Source: Progne subis subis (lineage: Eukaryota; Chordata; Aves; Passeriformes; Hirundinidae). From it: a DNA stretch of 64,000 bases. Positions 1 through 9,840 of this stretch are shown here, one piece after another. Each line of letters opens with the position of its first letter. Position 1 is the first letter of the stretch. The stretch is from assembly GCA_022316685.1 (NCBI GenBank), contig JAKJHU010000024.1, positions 8,836,943 through 8,900,942 of the forward strand. Direction: 5' to 3'. The notes beneath the pieces were generated by a model. It did no database searches. It saw only the letters and a list, made by a program, of their open reading frames with translations, and had not been told where the DNA came from. Position numbers and translations under genes: made by a program.

Positions 1-252
1 CAAGCGAACAGATCATTCTCCTCCTTTATTCTTTTCTTTTGACTAAGAGGAAAGCCAGCAGCCCTGCTCCTCTTGATTATTATATATCTCATATGTTTGC
101 CAGAATGGGGATATAAACCTAGTGCTCTATCCAGATTCAAGTGTGAATAATTACATTCTGCCTACCTAAATTCCCACAATGATTTCATTTGGGTACAGTA
201 TATTTCTTAATTTCCTGCTCTTGGGCCTGTTTGGCATCTATTAAGGTTAATG

Positions 253-273
253 GAAAGTTCTCAAAGAACTTTC
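253..273. repeat. Perfect inverted repeat, 9-bp arms, 3-nt spacer
   Basis: Arms GAAAGTTCT (253-261) and AGAACTTTC (265-273) are exact reverse complements around CAA. Each arm carries a GAAnnTTC-type unit like the half sites bound by heat-shock factor, and a third TTC follows at about 280. The 5-nt gap between the inner units is not the canonical 2-nt spacing, so a heat-shock element is only a weak possibility. Confidence 0.8.
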
Positions 274-653
274 TCAAAGTTCTCTGGTGAAGGGAGATGT
301 CCTTAAACTATGGAGGAATTCTGTTGTGGTATTAAACAGCTTTAGTGGACATAAGTAGAGTTGCATTTTATCACAGATTGCTTGCACTGCCTATCTTTTC
401 CTGTTTGGAAAACTCTTCCCATTTCATCAATGTTATGTGCATATTCAAGATATAACAAATGGGAATTAACATATTTTTAAGGTCTTCCGTTGTAGACATA
501 TTATCTTATATATGTTAAATTTACAGATATATATGGTTGATCCTGGTGCCACTGACTTCTATGAAGATCTTTCTTTGGACTTTAGTGAGGATATCTAGGT
601 AATATCTGAAGACCAGTAGAGGATAGTAGCCTTCTGATGCATAGAAATTCTGC

Positions 654-685
654 TTTTTTCAGACATCTGTGGATGTCTGGAGAAA
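654..685 (+). repeat. Hairpin-forming inverted repeat, 14-bp stem, 4-nt loop
   Basis: CAGACATC (660-667) and GATGTCTG (672-679) pair perfectly across TGTG. The stem extends outward by six more pairs (654-659 with 680-685), including two G-T wobbles when read as plus-strand RNA. It is far shorter than a microRNA precursor and no function is known. Confidence 0.8.
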
Positions 686-874
686 AAAAAGAAATAGAAA
701 AGCTGTTCAAAAATTGAATTCAAATCTTTTGAACCCCAGATTAAACTACAATACTGTATGATACTTCACCAAGACATGCACCCACTTGTTAGTAATTGCT
801 GCTTTCTTAGCAAAACTTGGAATTTTTCCAAAATATATTTTTGCTTTGTCTAGAGATAAAAAGTACAGGGTTTG

Positions 875-898
875 AACCCTTCTCAGAACCCTTCTCAG
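875..898 (+). repeat. Perfect 12-bp tandem duplication
   Basis: The unit AACCCTTCTCAG occurs twice with no gap (875-886 and 887-898). Exact identity suggests a recent slippage or duplication event; it is otherwise unremarkable. Confidence 0.95.
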
Positions 899-2239
899 TT
901 ATCTCTAGGAAGTTCTTCAGAGGATAAAAAGAGAGCAACTCAAAATAGAGGCAGACCATATTGTAAAATTAATTCAGACCTGAGGTTTCCTAATTCTTTA
1001 CCAGGCCCATCTTTGACCAGAATTTGTTTTATTTAAAATTTTAATAAAATGAGGGTCACATCTATTGAAATTAGATTACTCCAGGCTGGAATATATTTGG
1101 TATTGTTGTTCCCATCTTCTTTTCTCTTGATGATTATGTTTTATAAATTATTCCATTCACTCTCATTCTTGGGAATTTTGGTCATATTCTCATGAGCCAG
1201 ACTCAGGCTGGGGCAGGACACAGGCCATCTCTTTAGTCTTCCAAAGTCTATGTCATGTACTTTTAACCTTGGCCTGAGCTGTTGGCATGAAAACTGCCTG
1301 GATTATAAATATACAACATTCTTTTCCTTTGTCCTTAGACAAAACTGGGGGTAGGGCTGGTGGAAGTGGTGACAGCATCACACCATTTCTCAGAAACCAG
1401 CAGAGGAATTCTGCAATGAAAAGCTGTGAAAATAATCTCAACAATTTAATGTTGTGGTTCTTACTGTGGAGTTGGAGGTTATCTTAACTCAAGAGCAAAA
1501 CCAACAGCCTGGCAGTGTCACATCCAGCATTTCTAATAATTCAAAAATCCTCTAAGTCAGGAGTGTGGTACAGCTAAGCAAAAACCCTTCAGACAAGAAA
1601 GATGCTTTTAGTTTATTCAATTTTCAAATGTTTCTGCAGCTGCTAGATTCATAACCCAGGGCAAGTTTAATTAAAGTCAATGAAGCAGTTTAAAGTGAAG
1701 AAGAAATCAGCATTAGAAAAAGTGTTGATTGTTTTCTAATTATGCGATGGACTTTCTCTGTAGTGGATTCTTGCCTCTTTAACTCTAGATAAAGCCTGAT
1801 ATCCAATGTAGACAGGGAAACTCCTTACTAAAATTTCCTTACTAGTTGCTTATCTAGTTGTCTTAGCATCCTTGTGACATGATCGATTTCATTGCTTTTT
1901 GTCAACAGTTGGACTAGGTGCATATTATCTTCTGAAGATTGTAACAACAGAATAGTGTACCATGCAGGAAAATTTGCATGTACAGTTTGAAGATACCTTA
2001 GTTTATTAATTCTTTATTCAGAAAGTGAACCTGTATGATACAGTGTAAGTGTCCAGATTCAGCCTGAATTGAGAAATTCCAGTGAATATGGAAAATAATA
2101 GTCCTTTTGAATGCTGCCTTGAACCTACACGTGGTCTCAGTAGGATTTGGTTTTGAAGTGGCTGGACAATTTGCCTACAATACAAGTGGCACCCCTCTTA
2201 CCCTCAGGGGGTAAGGATCTGCCCGTTGCATATTCCCTC

Positions 2240-2405
2240 CAGTTGCCCAGAGGAGCTGTGGATACCCTGTCCCTGGAAGTATGTGAGGTCAGTTTGGATG
2301 GGTCTCTGAGCAACCTGGTCCAGTGAAAGATGTCCCTGCACATGGCAGGAGGTTGGAACTACATTTAAGATCTCTTCCAACCCAAAGCATTCGATGATTC
2401 TATGA
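2240..2405 (+). mobile_element. CR1 LINE 3' end, 5'-truncated, plus orientation
   Basis: The segment runs from a gttgcccag-ag-agctgtggat block through 'gatgggtctctgagcaacct' and a 'gtccctgcacatggcaggag' block to a terminal gattctatga. This is the usual order of the last coding segment and 3' UTR of avian CR1 retrotransposons. Only about 166 bp is clear and it is diverged by substitutions and small gaps, so it is an old, dead-on-arrival copy. Resemblance before 2240 is too weak to claim. Confidence 0.93.
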
Positions 2406-2624
2406 ACCCTTCCCAACATTTACTGACTTTATCCAGTCAATGAATAGTCTGCGTTCCTGACTGCTGATCATCAGCAAGAGTGACTTGCTGTAGTAGACAC
2501 ATATGTCTCTTTAGGAATGGTGGAATGTAGTTCATCCTGAGGTACAGATGAAGCTCAGAAGAGATGATTAAAGGACTGCTTGACTGTCCTAAGGTAACAG
2601 TCCAACGTCCCAGGACAATGTAAA

Positions 2625-2740
2625 ATCATAGAATCATTTGAGTTGGAAAACACCCTTAAGGTCTTTAAGTCCAACCATAAAGCTCACCCTGCCAAGTCCC
2701 CCACTGAACCATGTCATTCAGCTCCTGACTGCACATCTGA
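2625..2740 (-). mobile_element. CR1 LINE 3' end fragment, minus orientation
   Basis: Starts with atcatagaatcattt, the reverse complement of the CR1 3' terminus. It then shows the family blocks 'gttggaaaacacccttaagg', a tccaacc block and a gccaagtcccccact-aaccatgtc block. Similarity is clear to about 2715 and fades by 2740. Its 3' end faces the plus-oriented copy ending at 2405. Confidence 0.9.
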
Positions 2741-3105
2741 TGCTGAGCAAATGCCCCAGCTGCATTCTTCTCCAAGGAGTCCTCTTGTCTAAGGCTGTGT
2801 CTGCTGGCATTTTGCAGGGTATCTGCCAAGACAAAGCCGCATGTAAAACTCTCACCCTCCAGCTGGTGCATCTTTGACCTGGATGTGGCAGAGTGAACAC
2901 ATTGTGCAGTTCATCAGTATTTGCATTATCCAGCTTGTTTAGTCTCTGTTCATGCAAAACATTGAAAAGAAACCCAAACATTCCTACACAGAAAAGTTTA
3001 AACACAGGCTGGTATTTGTCCCACAGATTTGCAAAACACCCATGGACTAGAGAGAAACTTATTCTGTAGTATGCCAGTTTTCTTGGTAAATCTGTAACAC
3101 AATGT
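2741..3105. other. Spacer between CR1 fragments, no feature seen
   Basis: Between the two minus-oriented CR1 ends nothing else was recognised. Overlapping short frames on both strands (the longest 95 codons, 2718-3005, minus) partly read through CR1 sequence and resemble no protein. Confidence 0.6.
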
Positions 3106-3345
3106 ATAGAATCACAGAATAATTTGGGTCAGAAAAGACTCTTAACATCATTGAATCCAACAGTAAACCCAATATTGCCAAGTCCCCCACTAAACCATGT
3201 CCCTAAGTATCACATTTACACATTTTTTAAATACCTCCAGGGATGGTGACTCAACACTTCCCTGGACAGACTGGTGGTTGACAATGGTTGGAGTAAAGAA
3301 ATTTTTCCTGATACCTTATCCTCTCCTGTTAGATGCAGCATTTCG
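3106..3345 (-). mobile_element. CR1 LINE 3' region, 5'-truncated, minus orientation
   Basis: Begins atagaatcacagaat and continues through a gccaagtcccccactaaaccatgtcccta block, 'aaatacctccagggatggtg' and 'gtaaagaaatttttcctgat'. These match, in order, the antisense of the 3' end of neoavian CR1 subfamilies. It shares the 'aagtcccccact-aaccatgtc' stretch with the copy at 2625, so both probably come from related subfamilies. Homology is clear to about 3320 and weak beyond. Confidence 0.93.
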
Positions 3346-6300
3346 TGCTTCGGCCTTTCTGACACATATGCGTTCATCTCATCCAGCCTACCAGAGGAAC
3401 TTGTAGCCACGTCATCCAAAATTTTACCATGAGTTTTTATATTTTCAAATCCATCTACATATCCAGAAATAATCCTACTGTGCTGTTACAAAAAAGCGTG
3501 TGCCGTGTTCTAAAAGAAAAATCAGCTTTAATAGCTTTCTGTAAGTCCCCCTTGTTCAGGACTATACATTAATTAAAGTATGTATGATGATTTTTGATCT
3601 ATTACTCCTTTATTTTGAGACAATTCATTCAGTCTGCAAAATTCTTCCATCAACATTTTGGCTTGACTGACCAGAGGCCTCCTTAAATGGAACAGGTACA
3701 TTAGGTTTTGCACTTAGGAAATTCTGAATTGTCCAATTGTCTTGCCCACTTTGGTGGGCATATTTATGGTCTTGATGAAAAAAGAGTGTGCTTGGAAGGA
3801 TGCAGAAGGCTAAGCATGAGCCTTGAGCAGGTTTCTTGCTAAAGTTCAGTAGAAGAGTGTAACATCTACACAGAAATTGAAATTGCTCCTTAGCAATTCA
3901 GTATTCCTATGAGAAACTTACCAAATGATCACAGAATCAAAAACTACAAAATCTTTTGCATCTCTCTAGAGAAGCAATTCAAATGTATCATATTTATTTT
4001 GCAAACAATCAACTTAATAATCTGGTTATTTTTGTAGAAATGGTAACTTGTTTGTAACTTCGTATTAAAAGACACATGTCAATTAGATTGTAAGATCAAG
4101 CACTCAGAGTTTCGAGGATGGCCCTAGAATCCCAAGTGAGCTTCTCTCAGCTACGTGTTAGGGTTGCATCCTTGTTTAAAAATCACAAATTAGCGTTGCT
4201 TCATTTTGCACAAGAGGGTGATGATTTGCAGGGAACAAGGAAGGTGTTAAATATTTCTTTTTAACTTCATTGCCTAGTCTATGGTCTTAGGCCATATTTA
4301 TTGTCCACTGTGCCAGCTAATGCAATCCAAACCTGCACTGCACTTGAAATTACTAATTTCTTTTTGCTATTTTCAATGGCATTCTTCATTATAGAATTAT
4401 ATGAGTATTTCCCCAACAAGATTTTCTTTGCTGGGGAAGAAAGAATATTATTCCCATTTTATAGCAGGGAAAGTGTAAATTTGCTGAACAGTGATAAGAA
4501 GTCAGCATGACTAAAACTTTTTAAAATTTATGTTCTCTTAGTGACATTTTATGTCCTTACGTCCCTGTATTATGTATAAGGGTAAATAGGAATTTTGACA
4601 TCGTGTTTTTCTGTCATTCATTATGTAGCCTCTGTCTATTACACCATTCTTTATTTGGGCAGTCTCGGTCTCTTTCATCTTTGCACATTGCAGTTTCCTT
4701 CAGGCTCCCATCATTTTCACTGCTCATACCTAGACATTTCTACTCTAGAGAGAATAAGATCAAAATTCTGTTTGATTATCAACTCTCTGTCTCTCTTTCT
4801 CTCAATATTTTAATCTGGAAGATGTGTGTTTAAAGCAGAATAGATTCCACAAAATTACTACAATGGGGACAGTATCACTGCTGGCTTACTTGGTGCTAGG
4901 ACTGAATAATCCCTTTCAGAGACAATGAATGTGTGCGCCATCAGCCAGCTCCGACAGAGGATGCTGGTTAACATTAATTTTGTTGCTGCTGAATTTATGA
5001 AACAAAATTCTGACTGTCGAGAATTAGACTAAGCTAAATGAGCTTAGTTTGGACAGACCACTGCAGGGGCTGGAATGGTCCTTTGCAATGATTGGAGCTT
5101 GATTTAAAAAGCAGCATTACAGAGTGCATATTCCATATCTAAATCACTCAGGGACTTGTATTTATATTCAGACTGGCATTCACGTACATGAAAACGATGT
5201 CTTTAAATTGGAAACAATATTAAGTAATTAACGTAAATATAAAAGTAACATAAAAGTAACAGAAGATATAAATTGGAGAGGGCTACTAAAGAGGTGGATC
5301 AGTGTGCTCTTGAAGCCTGGGCCAAGAATGCTGTGGATGGCAGTTAGAAAACAGTGTTCACAAGTGTAAAACTTAAAGGCAGGGCCTAACCATTCCAGGT
5401 TCTCCAGAAGAAGCCAAGTCCATGAGGAACTGTAGAATTTCAGTTATGTTCCTTGCTACAATTTTTCTTTGGTTGCTTGCAAGCGACTATTCTTATTTTC
5501 CAAACCAGTACAAATGTGGGCACTGAATCATGTTTTGGTGTCCTGTCACTGTGGATCACTGTGATCACACAGCAGCTAATGGTGCATGGACTAAGCACAA
5601 CATCACTGTTACAAAGCAGCCCAACCACTGAACAAGAGAGGCAGTAAAAGGAGAAACTCCTGCTGATAGCAGGAACCTCTGTTTTATCTGAGAATAATTT
5701 ACTGAGAAGGTAATTGGTGAATTCCCAATGGAAAAAACTTGATTCTTTCTGAGCATAGGTTACCGAATATACCATCATAAAGTAATTGATTTTGTGATAT
5801 ATCAGGTAGGGACATAGTTGAGACTATTGAACTTTTCACTTAGGGCCTCAGGGTGAACTTGAACCAAGCTTCCAAAGGTAAAGAACCAGTGCTTGACATG
5901 TGCAGGGTTTTTGCACTCTTAACAGCCTCTTTAACTTTCATTTTTTCGCTTTTACTGAGATCTAGATTTGCACAGAGTCTCATTAAGATGGTTGAGTTGT
6001 CATTGGAGATAATCACCAAAGGAATGTGTTATAAAAGGAGAAAAAAAGTATGTCTAGAAAGTCTGAATAATTTTTTTATGCTGTTGTTTTAGTGAAGAGG
6101 CTTTGGATGCTGATAGAAAAGTTACTATAGCTATAGGGCACATTTAATTGCATTTTAGAAATTTCTTTTAATCCAGTAATAACAAAAAATTAAATCAGTG
6201 CTGACATTTTTTTGTTGCCAGAAGAAGGTAGTAAAAGGGTAAAGAAATAATTGTTAGTTCTGAGAATATAATTAGCGACTTTAATGCTTTAATCTAAAAA

Positions 6301-9300
6301 ATGCATATTTTGAGCCTGGGTGAATGATTAAAGAAAAGATATTGAAAGCCTTTGAAATTTCTAACTGTTTGTTTTTAATTGTAAATTATGATCACTATAA
6401 TTAGCTCATTTAGTACATTTATAATGTAAACAAATATGAATATACAGAACTTCAGTGATATATTTCAGGGCAAATAAGTGCAACATTGTGACCCTGGGCT
6501 CTATTTATTAAGCCTTTCTTGTAGTGTTTGGCACTGTTTCATTCTTTCATACCGTTTTCCCCCCCTTTTTTTTCCAGAAGATAAAAGAAAGCCGTACATA
6601 ATATTTGCAGTTCTCTGCTGAGGTCTTAATGCATCTGGAACTACACCGAAGAAAACACAGATAGAAATCTGGTCCTTTTTGGGCTCCATTTAACTCTGAA
6701 GTTTTCTTAAAGCTAGAGTTTTTATCATGTTAGAAAACAAATACTGTATGTTTTCTTAAACACTAAGCTGTTAATACTGAGCAATTAGATGAACTGAAAG
6801 TAATGTTGTTTTTCAGGTAGACTTACTATTTCCATAGCTAGCTGTCTGCAGAAATGCAGTGTGTCTGATACTGCCTGTCCTGTTTCCTAGTGATGCACTT
6901 TGTGTAGCATCCCAAGCCCAGGTTTCAGAAATCTGCTCCTTTCCTGATACCCGTGCTGCCTTCCACATCATGATAACACAAACAGGAGCTGCCTGCCCAA
7001 GACTCCCTGCATGCTAATGGAAACACTTAATGAGTAACAGGATGTTATTCCCACACCAAGTTCAAAGATTAAAATTTGGGGTCTAGTCTCACCATTATTT
7101 TTGTAAAAAGACATCTTTTGTTCCATTTCCAGACCTCAGTTATCATGCTGTGACACACTGCATCCAGTTCTGATAAGTCACGGAAAGTTATGATTAGTTA
7201 AGCTCCTTATGAATAGAGAGGGCTTCCCTGAAGGTTGAAATGGCCTCTAACTTGAGATTTTAAATCGTTGTTGAAGTGTTTTGACTAGGCTGCTGTTGTG
7301 TACACTAAACAGTTTAAGGTTACTTTTTAATCCAGTGGTGCCTGCTTTATGATGTTCACTTGGTGCAATTGAATGCTGTTCTGTTCATCACTCTCAGCTG
7401 TCTCCTTGGGATCCTCTAGTAACTAAGTTGTTTTATCTCAGAGGAATGAATTGTCAATAACAAGCAAATAATAACTTTTCTGCAGAATTTTCAAGATTCT
7501 CTCCTTCTGTCATATCTCCCTTACAATGTCTTGTGAGGGTTAGTTGCTCTGTTCTTGCACTGTGAGCCTTCAGGAGTTAAATGTTTATAGCACGACACAA
7601 GGGTAGCAGAGGTACATATTGCAGCCGTGTATTCACCATATTCTGTGGATATTTTTTAGCTGAAGGAAATAAGCCCTGGTTATTACAGCTGTCACGGTGA
7701 CATCTGATCCTTCAGTATCAGTGACTTCCTCACCCACCATATGACCCTGATCACTGCCATGATTCTCTGTCTGCTATTAAAGTGGGAAAGGTCTTGGCCC
7801 TCCAGGTGCTGTTTCAAGTCTGAAATAGCAACTTGTCTGTCACACTCTCTCTGCCTAACTTATTGCTTAAGGACCAAGCAAAAATGTTTAATGTAGAAAG
7901 GGTCTTATGCAGCAACAAAGTAAAGAATCTGTCTAATGTCTGTTTCAGGGCTGATGTAGAACTAGGGCACTGAGAGTGCATCAGATCTTAAAAATGAGCA
8001 AATGTTAAAACCAATTTGAGGCTTAATCTCAACAATTATATTTTTGCACTTCCTTTCTTCTTTTGGGAAACACACTGCTTGAAAGTCATGAGAGGTACCT
8101 TTAAATTTCACACAAGAATGGGGGCGTATAATAGCTTAATAATTTCCATGAGTCAAAATTGAAAACTTTAAAAATATTGTTATACAAAAATTCATATCCA
8201 AAGCAGATCTTAACTGAATTTGGGGAAAAAAATGAGCTAAGAAGCAAAAATGTTGCATGAAACTATATTTAAAAACACTAGAGCTCTAAATCAAACTCCA
8301 GAATCGTGTAGCTGAAATGAATAGAGCTTCCCATGATGTGCATTTTCCCCTCCTTAGTAAGTACTTTGTTTGTGGTATTAATTTAAAACTTGCTTAACCT
8401 AGGCAGCATAAAAGACTTAGACAGGATACTTTTCTATACAAACAGATAGGGCTTATCAGACCTACCTAATTTTTAAGAACGAAGCATTGGAAAAGATTCT
8501 GCACTCAAGATAACATTGTGCAAGTTTGACACAGCAGTTGTCACATGTTTCCAGCCCTGAATGCTTATCTCTTTAAGCCCTGTAGTGTTGTTAAATTCAT
8601 GTAAACAGGTATTTGGGGCTTGACAACCAAGAACCAGTGTTTGTATATTGAAATTCAGCTGCATCTGGACTGAACCACAAATTAAGTAGATGTAATGCCA
8701 GAGTAATAAAGAGGTTGGATTACCAGCTTCTTTAAGTTTTGGAGTGATTTTAGGTTCTTAAATATAGTATTACAAAACCATTTTTTTGGCTTTGATGGAT
8801 GTGCCTGTAAGCATCTGACCTACAATTCCTCCTCTAATGCAGAGGGAGGGGCACTTCTGGGCAGAGTGCTTCTGGTCACCTTTGTCAAGGTGCTGAAGTT
8901 TCTTACAGTGACCCCTATGATCAGAAAGTCTTAACAAACACAGCTGCAGCATGTTACATTGAAAAATATTTTTCTTTGAAATAGAACTATACACATTTTA
9001 ATACCCTTTGCAATATATTCTGGATTGCAGTTGCAAATACCATTTTTAATGGCATGAAAAGTCCTCTATTCATGTTTTGTCAGAAGCATATATCCGTGTG
9101 TAATGATATACATATTTAATATGTGTGTATGCTCACATAGTGTATGTATATATATATCAAGTGACTTCATAGCTCATGTTATGATAACACCATCCTTTAA
9201 AATAAAACCTTACAAAATTTTATATAGTTGTGAACTAAAGTTATGAAGTTATATGTGAAGTTAAAAGGTTATAAATGCAGTTCTGCTTATCTTAGTGGAA

Positions 9301-9778
9301 AGCCAGATCAGAAATTGTCAGCAGAGTACTTTTAGAAGAGTTCTGCCATGACTCTGAAGATGGAAAGCAAGATAGACAAGGATTTAGAGCTGATGCAAAA
9401 AGAGAGGAGAGGGTATGTGTTCCTGAGAGAAAACCATGAAAAGAAATGTAAAAAGTGGGAAAATTAGGTGTGTCCACTCTAAGCATATGTTAGACATTAA
9501 CTCATAGCAGGCAGGGCTTTGCTCTCTGTTAAAGGAAAAACTAGAATTCTGTTGAATAAGGGACACAGAACAAGCCAACTGGATTGGATAAAATGTTGTT
9601 GCCCTTCTATGTAATATCCAGAATGGATGAATGTTCTCTATGTGTCCTTGATCCATTTGTTGTCTGGATCTGCAGTGGTCTTTAAAACAGTATTTGATGT
9701 AAACAGAAATGTCACACAACTAGAACATTTTGGAGCTAGAGATGGGATTATGTGGTTCTACCAATCCTCCTGTTTTCA
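3346..9778. other. Long unique interval, no gene recognised
   Basis: Over 6 kb with no recognisable exon, RNA gene or transposon. The longest open frame is 112 codons (5440-5778, minus); two others overlap it in different frames and none resembles a known protein. Small items noted: an 8-bp inverted repeat at 5028-5048, a short C/T tract at 6555-6575, an octamer-like ATGCTAAT at 7011-7018, and a TA/TG-rich patch around 9100-9160. The 6840-7330 stretch looks like sequence-complex unique DNA and could hold a conserved element, but this cannot be shown from one sequence. Confidence 0.65.
5028..5048. repeat. Perfect inverted repeat, 8-bp arms, 5-nt spacer
   Basis: ACTAAGCT (5028-5035) and AGCTTAGT (5041-5048) are exact reverse complements around AAATG. 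Two further outward pairs are possible with one wobble. No associated gene or motif was found. Confidence 0.8.
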
Positions 9779-9840
9779 CTTTTTTTTTTTTCCTTTTTCT
9801 TTTCTTCCCCTCCCCCCCCCCCCCCCCCCCCCCCCCCCTT
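9779..9840 (+). repeat. 62-nt pure pyrimidine tract ending in 27 C
   Basis: Every base from 9779 to 9840 on the plus strand is C or T: a T-rich first half, mixed C/T, then an uninterrupted run of 27 C at 9812-9838. The complementary strand is a 27-G homopolymer. Such tracts are known to adopt triplex, i-motif or G-quadruplex structures and to be copied and sequenced poorly, so the exact run length is the least reliable number here. Confidence 0.97.

Larger units (their letters stand above)
1..2239. other. AT-rich unique DNA, no gene recognised
   Basis: This interval holds no reading frame longer than about 70 codons and nothing resembling a known protein or RNA. It contains two small hairpins (253-273 and 654-685) and a perfect 12-bp tandem duplication (875-898), listed separately. 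Weak resemblance to CR1 just before 2240 could not be supported. It reads as intergenic or intronic avian DNA. Confidence 0.7.

Noticed and set aside
3930..3960. 'cacagaatcaaaaactac' as another CR1 terminus
   Set aside because: Only the first octamer resembles CR1; none of the following family blocks is present.
5440..5778. 112-codon minus-strand frame
   Set aside because: Overlapping frames exist on both strands, there is no domain, and its length is expected by chance in 64 kb.
7860..7871. TTATTGCTTAAG, identical to the first 12 bases of miR-137
   Set aside because: The match stops after 12 bases and the flanks do not form the precursor hairpin.
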